Shown piece by piece: positions 18,613 to 27,765 of a stretch of 64,000 nt of DNA. Positions within the stretch are counted from its first letter, which is position 1, and every line of letters starts with the position of its first letter. The stretch is from contig QHVH01000007.1 of the NCBI GenBank assembly GCA_003222245.1, forward strand, positions 186,001 through 250,000, given 5' to 3'. The stretch comes from Blastocatellia bacterium AA13. Lineage in GTDB: Bacteria; Acidobacteriota; Blastocatellia; UBA7656. The position numbers and the translations under genes are program-made. Below the pieces are notes generated by a model that saw only the letters and a program-made list of their open reading frames with translations, searched no databases and was not told the origin of the DNA.

Positions 18613-20748
18613 ATGCGTAGAAGAGTTTCGATCGCGATAGCGGTTCTGCTCCTCGCGGGGCTCGCGTTTCCGCAGGACAAATCGAAAAAGAACGCCGAGG
18701 ATCAGATGATCCGAATCAGCACCCAGTTAGTCCAACTCGATGTAGTGGTCACGGATAAGAAGGGACACGTCGTCCCGGGGCTGAACAAAAACGATTTTGA
18801 GATCTATGAAAACGGCAAGAAGCAACAAATCAGTTTCTTCGAGTACGTCGACGCGATAAAAGGGACGCGAACCGTAGACGGGGCCGCTCCCTCGGAGTCG
18901 ACCAGGCCTGAAAACATCAACACCATCACAGGTCAGGGACCGAGCGAGAATGACATCAGGAGAATATTTGCATTCGTCGTGGACGACCTGATGATCAGGT
19001 ATGAAGACCTTTCGTATCTTCGCCAAATGCTCGCGAATTTCGTGGACAAGACAATGCAGCCGACCGATCTTGTGGCTATAGTGCGCACGGTGGGAGGCAA
19101 AGGATTATTGGAGCAGTTCACAAGCGATAAGGAACTACTCAGGCGCGCAATCGCGTCAATCACCGTCTCAGGACATCCGTTGAGCGCATTTCACAACCCC
19201 GACACGGAGCGCCTCTCCGCGGCCGCGGCCAGCTCGGGCGCGCCCGGCGATCTCAGCGGCGCAGTAGCTTTGTCCGGGGACAGCGTGGACGTCGCCAGCC
19301 CGTTTGACGAAACGAACACCACTCTTCGCTCCTATATGAGCCTCGGAGTGGCCAGCTTTTTGATTGAATGCATGAAACCGCTGCCGGGCCGCAAATCAAT
19401 GGTTTTGATTTCGGGCGGACTTCCAGTTCTGAGCAACAATCCGGGCACGTCGCCCGGTTCCACTTCTTACTTTATAAACGATCTTGCCGACAAGGCGACG
19501 CGCGCGGGCGTGGCGATCAATACGATGGACATCAGAGGGCTTCAGGCCTATTCGGGTGTAGCCAGCTTTGACAATACGCCCGGGAAGAGCGCGTTGGGAG
19601 GCGGAAGTTCTTCGGGATTTGGACGAGTGCCGGACAAGGCTCAATTCGGCGATAAAAATCCATTTGACACAATGGAGGCGCACCAGGGCCTCAGAGTTCT
19701 TGCGAATGAGACCGGAGGCATACCGATCCTGTACAAGAACAACTTCGATGAGGGTCTCGCGCAAATCGTAGGCGCGAGCGATGGATACTACCTCGCGGCT
19801 TATACTCCCACCGATCCGAATTTCAAAAATGACTTTCGAAAGGTGGAGATCAAAGTCAAAAACAAAGATCTCAAGGTCTACAACCGCCGCGGCTATTTCG
19901 CTCGTGAAGACCGCCCTGCCGCGGCGCCGGTGACAAAACAGGATCAAGTCTTGAGCGCCATCAAAGCTCCAATAGCGCGGCGCGAGATCGACCTCGAAGC
20001 GATGGTGCTATACAAAGCGGCGGCGCCCGACAAAGGCGCGATCGATATCAGCGTCGTGGTCGATCCCAAAAAGCTCAAATTTGAAGAGGTCAACGGCAAG
20101 CAGCAGGCAAGCTACGAGATAGACGGATTTGTCTTTGATGAACTGGGCAAGCTTCGCGGCGGCTTCAACGACACGATTACGGCAAGCTTAACAGCCGACG
20201 AACTGTCTCGAGCCGGCCAGGGCGTCGGGCTTGCATACTCGACGACTACAACACTGCCGCGCGGCGTCTATCAGGTCAGACTCGCGGTGCGAGATAACGG
20301 CACGGGCAACGTTGGAACGTTGTCGCGGTACCTGGAGGTTCCCGATCTTTCAAAAGGAAGACTCGCGGCTAGCAGCCTCCTTCTCGGTTCCGCCCCGCCG
20401 GGCGAGATCAAGGCGGAAGCGCCCACTCCGCTTTCCGCCAGCAGACGGATTTCGCGAAAACAAGACCTCCGCTTTGCGGTCGTTGTCTACAACCCGAAAC
20501 TGAAGGATGGCAAGCCTCGCGTGCAGACCCAGACCGTTGTCAGCCAGAACGGAAATGTCATCTATAAGAGCGAGCCTGAAGAGGTTGCGATAACGAAAGC
20601 GGCCGACCAGGTGATAAAAATTGGGCAGCTCGGAGTGGGCAAAGTCAAACCGGGCCGCTACACCCTCACGCTCTTGATCACTGATACGCTCGCCGACAAA
20701 AAGGCTCAGACGCTGACTAGAAGCATGGATTTTGTAGTCACCGATTGA
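18613..20748 (+). CDS. VWFA-related acidobacterial secreted protein, copy 1
   Basis: The 711-residue product has a short signal peptide (MRRRVSIAIAVLLLAGLAFP) and then the hallmark of the acidobacterial VWFA-related family: 'IRISTQLVQLDVVVTDKKGH..PGL.KNDFEIYENGKKQQI.FFEYV'. A von Willebrand A-like domain follows, with 'FAFVVDDL' as MIDAS-like strand, 'LPGRKSMVLISGGLPVLS' and 'SDGYYLAAYTPTD' near its end (about residues 110-430). The C-terminal third is beta-rich. These proteins are thought to be exported and to bind ligands; no function is established. It is followed after 70 bases by a close paralogue in the same orientation. Confidence 0.9.
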   Translation: MRRRVSIAIAVLLLAGLAFPQDKSKKNAEDQMIRISTQLVQLDVVVTDKKGHVVPGLNKNDFEIYENGKKQQISFFEYVDAIKGTRTVDGAAPSESTRPENINTITGQGPSENDIRRIFAFVVDDLMIRYEDLSYLRQMLANFVDKTMQPTDLVAIVRTVGGKGLLEQFTSDKELLRRAIASITVSGHPLSAFHNPDTERLSAAAASSGAPGDLSGAVALSGDSVDVASPFDETNTTLRSYMSLGVASFLIECMKPLPGRKSMVLISGGLPVLSNNPGTSPGSTSYFINDLADKATRAGVAINTMDIRGLQAYSGVASFDNTPGKSALGGGSSSGFGRVPDKAQFGDKNPFDTMEAHQGLRVLANETGGIPILYKNNFDEGLAQIVGASDGYYLAAYTPTDPNFKNDFRKVEIKVKNKDLKVYNRRGYFAREDRPAAAPVTKQDQVLSAIKAPIARREIDLEAMVLYKAAAPDKGAIDISVVVDPKKLKFEEVNGKQQASYEIDGFVFDELGKLRGGFNDTITASLTADELSRAGQGVGLAYSTTTTLPRGVYQVRLAVRDNGTGNVGTLSRYLEVPDLSKGRLAASSLLLGSAPPGEIKAEAPTPLSASRRISRKQDLRFAVVVYNPKLKDGKPRVQTQTVVSQNGNVIYKSEPEEVAITKAADQVIKIGQLGVGKVKPGRYTLTLLITDTLADKKAQTLTRSMDFVVTD

Positions 20749-20818
20749 GCGGCCGGCAGGGTCGAGGAATCAGCAGAATATTAAGGATTCTGATTGCATG
20801 AGAATCGGAGGGGAACTC

Positions 20819-22987
20819 ATGAAAAAGTTCGCGGTCACCGCCGTGTGCGTGCTGTGCATACTCAACGCCGCGCTGGCCCAGAAGCAGCAGTCGCGGAACG
20901 CCGGAGACGATCAGGTCATAAGAATCAGCACTGAGCTCGTTCAGCTCGACGTGGTCGTCACCGACAAGAGCGGAAAGATAAAAAGAGGCCTGGAGAGATC
21001 GGACTTCGAGATATATGAGAACGGAAAGAAGCAGGCGACGAGCTTCTTCGAATTTGTGGACTCCGGCAAGACCCGTCACTCTTCAGAGCCAGGCGGCAAG
21101 GACGCCGATTATGCTCCGATCACCGGGCAAGGCCCCAGCGCCTCTCAGATTGGGCGGGTGTTCGCATTTGTCGTCGACGATCTGACGATCGACTATGACG
21201 ATCTGAATTTAGTCAGGAAGATGCTCAACAACTTCGTGGACAATGAAGTAAAGCCGAACGACCTGATCGCTATTGTCCGAACAGTCGGAGGCAAAGGCTT
21301 GCTCCAGCAATTCAGTGCGGATAAGGCGCTGCTCCATCGCGCGATATCGACGCTGACTCCGGTGACCCATCAACTGGCCGCGTTCAACAACCCCGCTCCT
21401 CCCAGATTAAATCCGCAGCAAACACCGGGCGGCGGTACTGCCTCGATGACGAACACAGAAGAGATTAATGGAGGCATGCCCGACAGCGACAATCCGCTTG
21501 ACGATACGAATCGCGCAATGCGGGCTTTTATGAGCCTCGGAACGGCGGGGTTTGTCGTCGACAGCATGAAGCAGTTGCCCGGCCGCAAGTCCCTCGTCCT
21601 GATCTCCGGCGGATTGCCCGTGCTGAGCGCCAACGCGGGAACCGAATCCGCGAACTTAACCGATTTCCTCAACTCCCTCACCGATCGGGCCACGCGCGCC
21701 AGCGTCTCAATCAATACGATGGATATTCGGGGTCTCAAGGCTTTCTCCGGTATTGCAGGGTTCGCGGATACTCCGGCAAGAAGCGCGATGGATGTGCCGG
21801 TATCGGGACAGCGGCAGTCTTCAAGCTCGACGAACGATCCTCGCAACGGCCGAGGGTTTGGCCGTGTGCCTGACGAAGCTCTGTTCGGGGATAATAACCC
21901 GTTTGACGAAATGGAAGGCCACAACGGTCTCAGGATATTAGCCGCCGCTACAGGCGGAATCTCGGTCTTGAGCAAGAACGATTTTGACGATGGGCTACAG
22001 AAGATCGCAGGCGCAAGCGACGGATACTACCTGCTTGCCTACACACCTTCGGACACGAAGTTCAACGGCGACTTTCGGAAGGTGGAAGTGAAGGTCAAGG
22101 CGGACGGAATAAGGGTGTACAGCCGGCGCGGGTATCTGGCCCGTGAGGAGAAGCCCCAGGCGGCTCCGGCTACAAAACAGGATCAGTTGCTCGCTGCGAT
22201 TAAATCACCTCTCGCGCTCCGCGAAGTCGAGATGGACGCGACCTTACTGTACAAACGCGCGCCGCAGAACCGGGGCGCGGTGGATATAGACCTGGTGATC
22301 GATTCCAAGAAATTGAGATTTGAAAGCAACGAAGGCAAACATAAGAGCGACTTGGATGTTGCCGGTTTCGTATTCGACCAGTTCGGCAAGCTGCGCGGCG
22401 GATTCAGCGAAACGATTGCTCCGGTTTTGAATCAGGATGAATTCGCGAGGATCATGAAGGGAGGCCTCTCGTATTCCGCCAACACCGTGCTTGCGCCGGG
22501 CGTTTATCAAGTGCGAATAGCTGTTCGGGATAACAAGACGGGCAGCATCGGAACGCTGTCCCGGTATCTCGAAATTCCCGATTTATCCAAGGCGCGGCTC
22601 GCGGCAAGCAGCCTTCTTTTGGCGGCGGTTCCGGCGGGCGAGATGGACGCGAAGAAGCCGACCCCTATTACTGCTGATCGCCGGATTTCAAACAAACAGG
22701 ATCTTCGTTATGCGGTGATACTGTACAACGCCAAGCTCAAGGATGGACGCCCACAGATTAAGAGTCAGCTAATAATCAGCCGCGACGGCGAGCCTATTTT
22801 CAAACAGCCGGAAGAGATGGTCACCGTGTCCGGCAAGGATCAGTCGGAAGTTATCAAGTGGGGTCAGCTTGCTTTATCCAAGGCGAAACCGGGCCGCTAC
22901 ACGATGACGCTTGTTGTTACAGACGAGCTCGCCGAGAAGAAGACTCAGACAGTCACACGCAGTATGGATTTCATGGTAGTGGATTGA
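20819..22987 (+). CDS. VWFA-related acidobacterial secreted protein, copy 2
   Basis: This 722-residue paralogue of the preceding gene shares its domain order and many exact stretches, for example 'LIAIVRTVGGKGLLQQFS', 'SDGYYLLAYTPSD' and 'SRYLEIPDLSKARLAASSLLL'. ATG 20819 is chosen because GGAGGGG lies immediately upstream; an ATG at 20798 would precede that site. The signal peptide is MKKFAVTAVCVLCILNAALA. A low-complexity linker (about residues 325-350, rich in S/N/R) is longer than in copy 1. The 70-base spacing without an obvious terminator suggests co-transcription. The pair most likely arose by tandem duplication. Confidence 0.9.
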   Translation: MKKFAVTAVCVLCILNAALAQKQQSRNAGDDQVIRISTELVQLDVVVTDKSGKIKRGLERSDFEIYENGKKQATSFFEFVDSGKTRHSSEPGGKDADYAPITGQGPSASQIGRVFAFVVDDLTIDYDDLNLVRKMLNNFVDNEVKPNDLIAIVRTVGGKGLLQQFSADKALLHRAISTLTPVTHQLAAFNNPAPPRLNPQQTPGGGTASMTNTEEINGGMPDSDNPLDDTNRAMRAFMSLGTAGFVVDSMKQLPGRKSLVLISGGLPVLSANAGTESANLTDFLNSLTDRATRASVSINTMDIRGLKAFSGIAGFADTPARSAMDVPVSGQRQSSSSTNDPRNGRGFGRVPDEALFGDNNPFDEMEGHNGLRILAAATGGISVLSKNDFDDGLQKIAGASDGYYLLAYTPSDTKFNGDFRKVEVKVKADGIRVYSRRGYLAREEKPQAAPATKQDQLLAAIKSPLALREVEMDATLLYKRAPQNRGAVDIDLVIDSKKLRFESNEGKHKSDLDVAGFVFDQFGKLRGGFSETIAPVLNQDEFARIMKGGLSYSANTVLAPGVYQVRIAVRDNKTGSIGTLSRYLEIPDLSKARLAASSLLLAAVPAGEMDAKKPTPITADRRISNKQDLRYAVILYNAKLKDGRPQIKSQLIISRDGEPIFKQPEEMVTVSGKDQSEVIKWGQLALSKAKPGRYTMTLVVTDELAEKKTQTVTRSMDFMVVD

Positions 22988-23084
22988 TTGGAGATGCGGG
23001 AAAGCCGCCTGACCCTGGAGTCTTGCGACTCCGAACCCGAGTCGTGGTTCAAATCAATTGGATTTTATTGCAGAGACTTGCACA

Positions 23085-23411
23085 TTAGCTCCACACAAAG
23101 CTCTTCTCGCGGGTACCGGTCCCGCGCCACGGCAACGCCCCTGGTGTCTTGCGAACATGCAGTTCAACGCGGCGCAAACGTCTACCAGATGGCTTGCGGT
23201 CATCAATGACTTTAATAAGCCCTATGACCTCACCTTGGAGGTATGAGGGCTCTGCATGGGCGTCGTGAAGTGCGAAAACCAGCCCCTCGCGAATATGCTC
23301 AGGTTTAATGACCCACGAGCTCGTACGGAATGTTCCGTCATTCTGCTCTTCCACTCTATGTCCGCGACGGCAGACGAAGTGCACCTCCTCCAAGCGCCTC
23401 TTGCTAGCCAT
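23085..23411 (-). CDS. Small conserved-looking hypothetical protein
   Basis: This 108-residue protein begins at ATG 23411 with AAAGGA about 9 bases upstream; a longer frame from 23429 is less likely. The sequence 'EVHFVCRRGHRVEEQNDGTFRTSSWVIKP' followed by 'LVFALHDAHAEPSYLQGEVIGL' has the compact beta-rich look of a real domain, similar in style to small unannotated proteins in which a 'W.v.......G..i.LH......PSYLQG.I' motif recurs. It has no signal peptide or membrane segment. I do not recognise a function. It lies alone between the VWFA pair and the receptor terminator. Confidence 0.55.
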   Translation of the reverse strand: MASKRRLEEVHFVCRRGHRVEEQNDGTFRTSSWVIKPEHIREGLVFALHDAHAEPSYLQGEVIGLIKVIDDRKPSGRRLRRVELHVRKTPGALPWRGTGTREKSFVWS

Positions 23412-23550
23412 TGTACTTATCCTTTGCACAACAAGTCCTATTTGATTGACAAGGATTGAAGAACATTAAACCCCTTGTAAGGGCATTCTAACTGACGCGG
23501 GAGCTTTCCTTCTTGAGCACGCGAAAACGCCGGCTCACTCGCGGCGGGAC

Positions 23551-23581
23551 GAAAAAAGGGAGGGACCGAAGTCCCTCCCTT
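23551..23581 (-). terminator. Rho-independent terminator of the first TonB-type receptor gene
   Basis: A perfect 11-bp stem pairs 23556-23566 with 23571-23581 around a 4-base loop (23567-23570). In the direction of the leftward receptor gene the hairpin is followed by a run of T residues (complement of the A-run at 23552-23557). It starts 25 bases past the stop codon. Its core is nearly the same as that at 27705-27739. Confidence 0.9.
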
Positions 23582-23606
23582 GGAGCTAATCCGCTTGTAG
23601 GCTGGA

Positions 23607-26600
23607 TTAGAAGATTATCTTCGCGCCAAGCTGGATTGCGCGGCGAGCATACTCGCTCTCGCCGTACAGGTTGAAGTTGACGCCAGCGTTCTCAACCGTT
23701 GAACCCGGAGTCGCGCCGCCGGCGATGAAGCCGTAAGCCGGATTCGGGTGGTTGAACACGTTGAAGGCATCCATACTGATTCGAAGCCGAATATTTTCTC
23801 GGACTCTGAAGTTCTTATAGATGCCCATATTCGCGCTGTTGAGCATCGGCCCGGTCTCCGCATTGCGCGGAACGGTGCCGAACGGATTGTTAAACAGTCT
23901 GGCAGCACCCGGCCCGTTGACAATGTAGCGGACCTGGTCCTTATTCACCGCGACTACCTGGTTGACGTTGAGTTTGGCGTAGTCATAGAAACCGTTCGGG
24001 TTGGCGACGGGAACACCGAACACGATCGCCGCATCTACCTGGCTGATGCCGACGGTCTGACGCGGAGCATTCGGGTTACCGTAGAACGGCCGATTGGTAT
24101 CGACTCCTACGAAGGTCGCATCCCAGGTGACATCGCTGTAGCCTGTGCCGAGGAACGAAACTCCCCAGGCATCAAACGGCGTGAAGCGCTGGCCGGTTGC
24201 CAGGATGTAAGTGCCGTTGAGCTGCCAGCCTCCAAGAGCCTTGCCCACCCAATTCTTCTGGTTCTTGAACAGCGGAACGTCCCAGATCCAGTTCGCCGCG
24301 AAAGCATGCCGGCGATCGAACTGAGAGTAGCTGCGCTCATTGGAGTTGGTGTTGAACGGACTCTCCGAGCCGATGGCGTCGTTAAACGCAAACACTTCGC
24401 TCGCGTTGTCCAAAGCCTTCGACCACGTGTAAGAAAGCCCGAAGTTGAGCTGGCCGGCAATTCTGCCCTCGTATCGGGTCTGCAGCGCATGGTAGATGGA
24501 TTGCGCCGTGTTGTCGCGAACGCGAACCAGCGCCTGCGGCAGAACGCGACCAACGCAGGTGTTGGCTTCGTTCAAAATGGCCGCCGGTGTCGCGGGATCA
24601 TCGACGCAGCCGCCGACGCCGGCAACCTGCGGAGTGATGCCCGTGGGAACCAGACCCGGGAATCCGGGGAATGTCTGGCCGCCTACGGTGAATCCATTCA
24701 ACAGGCGATCGACGCGCGGGTTCGCATTGTGCGTCGCGAACAGCCCGATGCCATGCGTTCCTACGTATCGAATCTCCATCACGTTGTTTCGAGCCACCTC
24801 GCGCTGCCATCTCAAAGACCACTGCTGAGAGTAAGGCGAGTGGAAATTAGGAGTAACGATCGTTTCGTTGAAGAACTTCGGATTGAACGTGTTCACCGCG
24901 ACAATACCGCTGGACTTCGCGAAGTCCTGGACGCTCTGGCCGGTGAGACCCGGCAGCGGGAATGCTACCGTTCCGGTCGCGGCATTGAGCGTCGTGCTGT
25001 TGAACACCATCGGCGAGGACGTCGATACGTTCAACATGATGTTGTAGAAGACGGGATCGTAGGCGATCGAGTAACCGCCGGAGATCACGGTCTTGTCCTG
25101 TTCGCCGAACAGCATCTTGCCAATGCGGCTGCCGCTCATTCGCGGCCGCCATGCAAAGCCAAGCCTCGGCGCCCAGTTGTTCTTGTCGGCTGGAAGCTTC
25201 GGCTCCGTGCGCTGATCCAGCGGCAGACTCTGTTTCCAAAGCGCCTTTGTAGGATCAGATTCGCGAGCCAAGCTGATCTCGTTCAACGTATTCAGCGGCT
25301 GACCCGTGTACTCATACCTGATGCCGAGATTGAGGGTCAGATTGTCCTTGATTCTCCAGTCATCCTGGAAGTAGTAGAACTGATCCAGCTCTCCGTAGCC
25401 GATCGTGACCTGGCCGGCCGCGACTATTGAGCGCTGCGGTCTGTTCTGAATCAGCGCATTGGCCGCTGTCGTAGTGCCGATTGTGTTGAAGGTGAACGCG
25501 CCGTTGACGTTCGGCAGGAAAGGCACCGAATTGGTCAACCTGCGAATGTCCGCGCCCATCTTGAGCTGATGCCGGCCAAGCGTCTTGGAGTAGTTGTCGG
25601 TAAACTGGTAAACGCTGACCACGCGGCCTTGCGGCAGATTCGTAGCCGGGCCGATAGTCTGCAGCGATCTATTGGTCAAGCTGCTGCGAATACCGGTGAA
25701 GGCGATGTTGGGAAGGGTTTGGCCGATGTTGGAAACCGGGTCAGGGATACAGGTTGCGAATTGACCTTCGCAGCCGCCGCCGAAGATCACAGACAAACGG
25801 TTAAAGATGAAGCGAAATTCGTTAACCGAAGTATTGTTGATCTGGCTCGTCCAGCTTGCGCTCGATATCTTGCTGGTCACCGGCACATCGCTGATGTTGC
25901 CCGCTGATGCCGTGCTGACATTGCCGTTCTTGTTATCGGCTGTCTGGTAAAGCTGACGGAACCAGATTCCATTCTTCTCGTTGAGCTTCCAGTCAGCACG
26001 AGCGCTGAACTCGGGAGCGTTCACCTGTTGCGGGAACGTGCGCAACGGATAGAGCACGTGGAACGGAACGCCGTTGAGCGTTATCGTTTCGTTGGTCGGG
26101 AAGAGCGGTTCATTCCTGAAGCCGAGGCTTCCGCCGCCCGCGTTAGGTACCGCGAACGCCGAGAGCTTGCGCAGCGCCTGGAGCGCCGGATTGGTGGCGA
26201 AGCCCGGCAGCGCCTCGAGTTTCGAAAGATCCTCGGGAGCGATCGTCGGATTTGCGCCGAATGCAGTCGAAGCGATGCGGTCCTTTACCTCCTGGAAACT
26301 GGCGAAGAAGAATATCCGATCCTTCTTGATCGGCCCGCCGACTGTTCCACCATACACATTGTAAATTCGGGGTGACGGACCGTGTTGGCCGCTGCGCTTC
26401 TCAATATTGTCCAGAGTATCAAGGAAGTTGCGGTTTCTGTGATACTCGAAACCCGTGCCGTGGAAAGCGTTCGTGCCGGACTTGGTCACGATGTTGACCA
26501 CCGCGCCCTGATTGCGTCCGTATTCAGCCGAGAAGTTGTTCGTGATCACCTGGAACTCGGCTACGATGTCCTGGTTGTCCACGAAGTAGTTCGGGCCGCC

Positions 26601-27242
26601 AATCGACAGGTCGTTGTTGTCGCCGCCGTCAATCGTGAAGTTATTTGACCGGGCGCGCTGCCCGTTAACCGAGAATGTCGTGCCATTGCCGTTGACGTTG
26701 CCGACGCCCGGAACGACGCCCGGAGCCAGCAGAGCCAGCGTATCGATGCCGCCGCCGGCGATGTTTGACGGCAGTTCAGCGACCTTGCGAGCTTCGAATG
26801 AGTTCGAAACCTGCACCTGCTCTTTTTGTATGAGTTCCTCGCCGCTTGCCGTCACCGTGATGGTCTCGGTGATCTGTCCGGCCTGCATTGTCGCATCTAT
26901 GGTCGTGTCCTGTCCGATGCTGACCGTCACCTGTTGAAACTCGGCTTTCTTGTAGCCTTGCTTCGTTACGGTGAGCAGGTAGGAACCTGGTTTCAGCCTC
27001 GCGAAATTGTAGATGCCGTCGCTGGTGGCTTTCGTCTTCGTCTCGAGCCCGGTCGCCGTTTCCCTAGCTACTACGTCAGCATCAGGAATGACGGCGCCCG
27101 TCGAGTCGGTGATCTGTCCCCTAAGGGAGCCCGTCGTCGCTTGAGCATTGGCGACAGGCGCGGAGAAGGGGAACACCAACGAAGAGAGGATCAAAAAGAC
27201 GGCGGTTGAGACCATCTTTTTCATTTTGCGCAGTCGGTTCAT
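23607..27242 (-). CDS. TonB-dependent receptor with carboxypeptidase-regulatory-like domain, copy 1
   Basis: The 1211-residue outer-membrane protein belongs to the Oar-like receptors expanded in Acidobacteriota. A signal peptide (residues about 10-34, ending ANAQA) is followed by an Ig-like regulatory domain 'GSLRGQITDSTGAVIPDADV..' (37-125). The TonB plug comes next ('ELPSNIAGGGIDTLALLAPGV', 'NNFTIDGGDNNDLSIGGP', 'AEYGRNQGAVVNIVTKSGTN', about 130-270), then a beta-barrel ending in Phe (GAKIIF), the usual last residue for barrel assembly. AAGGAGGAG sits just upstream of ATG 27242. Substrates are unknown; oligosaccharides, peptides or siderophores are possible. The neighbour at 27766 is a paralogue. 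Confidence 0.92.
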   Translation of the reverse strand: MNRLRKMKKMVSTAVFLILSSLVFPFSAPVANAQATTGSLRGQITDSTGAVIPDADVVARETATGLETKTKATSDGIYNFARLKPGSYLLTVTKQGYKKAEFQQVTVSIGQDTTIDATMQAGQITETITVTASGEELIQKEQVQVSNSFEARKVAELPSNIAGGGIDTLALLAPGVVPGVGNVNGNGTTFSVNGQRARSNNFTIDGGDNNDLSIGGPNYFVDNQDIVAEFQVITNNFSAEYGRNQGAVVNIVTKSGTNAFHGTGFEYHRNRNFLDTLDNIEKRSGQHGPSPRIYNVYGGTVGGPIKKDRIFFFASFQEVKDRIASTAFGANPTIAPEDLSKLEALPGFATNPALQALRKLSAFAVPNAGGGSLGFRNEPLFPTNETITLNGVPFHVLYPLRTFPQQVNAPEFSARADWKLNEKNGIWFRQLYQTADNKNGNVSTASAGNISDVPVTSKISSASWTSQINNTSVNEFRFIFNRLSVIFGGGCEGQFATCIPDPVSNIGQTLPNIAFTGIRSSLTNRSLQTIGPATNLPQGRVVSVYQFTDNYSKTLGRHQLKMGADIRRLTNSVPFLPNVNGAFTFNTIGTTTAANALIQNRPQRSIVAAGQVTIGYGELDQFYYFQDDWRIKDNLTLNLGIRYEYTGQPLNTLNEISLARESDPTKALWKQSLPLDQRTEPKLPADKNNWAPRLGFAWRPRMSGSRIGKMLFGEQDKTVISGGYSIAYDPVFYNIMLNVSTSSPMVFNSTTLNAATGTVAFPLPGLTGQSVQDFAKSSGIVAVNTFNPKFFNETIVTPNFHSPYSQQWSLRWQREVARNNVMEIRYVGTHGIGLFATHNANPRVDRLLNGFTVGGQTFPGFPGLVPTGITPQVAGVGGCVDDPATPAAILNEANTCVGRVLPQALVRVRDNTAQSIYHALQTRYEGRIAGQLNFGLSYTWSKALDNASEVFAFNDAIGSESPFNTNSNERSYSQFDRRHAFAANWIWDVPLFKNQKNWVGKALGGWQLNGTYILATGQRFTPFDAWGVSFLGTGYSDVTWDATFVGVDTNRPFYGNPNAPRQTVGISQVDAAIVFGVPVANPNGFYDYAKLNVNQVVAVNKDQVRYIVNGPGAARLFNNPFGTVPRNAETGPMLNSANMGIYKNFRVRENIRLRISMDAFNVFNHPNPAYGFIAGGATPGSTVENAGVNFNLYGESEYARRAIQLGAKIIF

Positions 27243-27276
27243 TATCTCCTCCTTGTTGTTTTCGGACTTATGGAAA

Positions 27277-27327
27277 CGGCGATCTTCGATTTCACAATCG
27301 CCGCCTAGAAAAATTATGCGGAGTATA
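27277..27327 (-). promoter_or_regulatory. Possible leader hairpin and -10 box of receptor copy 1
   Basis: On the minus strand TATACT (complement of 27322-27327), preceded by GGG, resembles an extended -10 element, though no good -35 box is visible. Just downstream, CGGCGAT (27277-27283) can pair with ATCGCCG (27297-27303), giving a 7-bp stem in the untranslated leader about 35 bases before the start codon. Whether it regulates expression is not known. Confidence 0.25.
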
Positions 27328-27704
27328 CCCGAATGGAGTGTTAGGAAAGGCTGGCGATTGCAACGATTATGCCAACCGGTAAGGTCTGATTAAGACTCTT
27401 GATACAACCAGATAAGATGTGCGTTCTCCCGATGGAAGCCCTGCGTCAAACGAGAATCTGGAATTCTCTACGAAAAATTGGATTGATAGGCAAGGAGTCG
27501 CTGACGCCGGCTGCGCACATCTGCCCTTTTTAGCCTCGATAAGAATGGTCGGCCAAGGGGCTTTCCGCCGATACCCTAAACTTCCGCGAGTGTCTTTACT
27601 TCCGTCCCAAACTCTTGCTTCTTATAGTTCTCCGCTCGCTCTCAAATACCCGGCATTCGTTCGTGAGGACTTCCCCAATCGGGTCTCTGTCGGAAACGAA
27701 TTAA

Positions 27705-27739
27705 CGAAAAGAGGGAGGGACCGACCGGTCCCTCCCTCT
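27705..27739 (-). terminator. Rho-independent terminator of the second TonB-type receptor gene
   Basis: A perfect 12-bp stem pairs 27711-27722 with 27727-27738, extendable by one A-T pair, around a 4-base loop. In the leftward direction it is followed by TTTT. It lies about 27 bases after the stop codon of the gene at 27766. The AGGGAGGGAC core is shared with the hairpin at 23551-23581. Confidence 0.88.
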
Positions 27740-27765
27740 GGGTAACTCGGATACTGCCGGTTTGC

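Larger units (their letters stand above)
27243..27765. other. Intergenic region between the two receptor genes
   Basis: This 523-base gap serves two leftward genes. At its right end is the terminator of the upstream receptor (27705-27739). At its left end is the leader of the downstream receptor, with Shine-Dalgarno AAGGAGGAG, a 7-bp hairpin and a possible -10 box. The middle part (about 27370-27700) shows no convincing gene or repeat; a rightward frame at 27419-27745 reads through the terminator and looks accidental. Confidence 0.6.

Noticed and set aside
27419-27745. A 108-codon rightward frame between the two receptors
   Set aside because: It reads through the terminator hairpin and has no recognisable domain or convincing start site.
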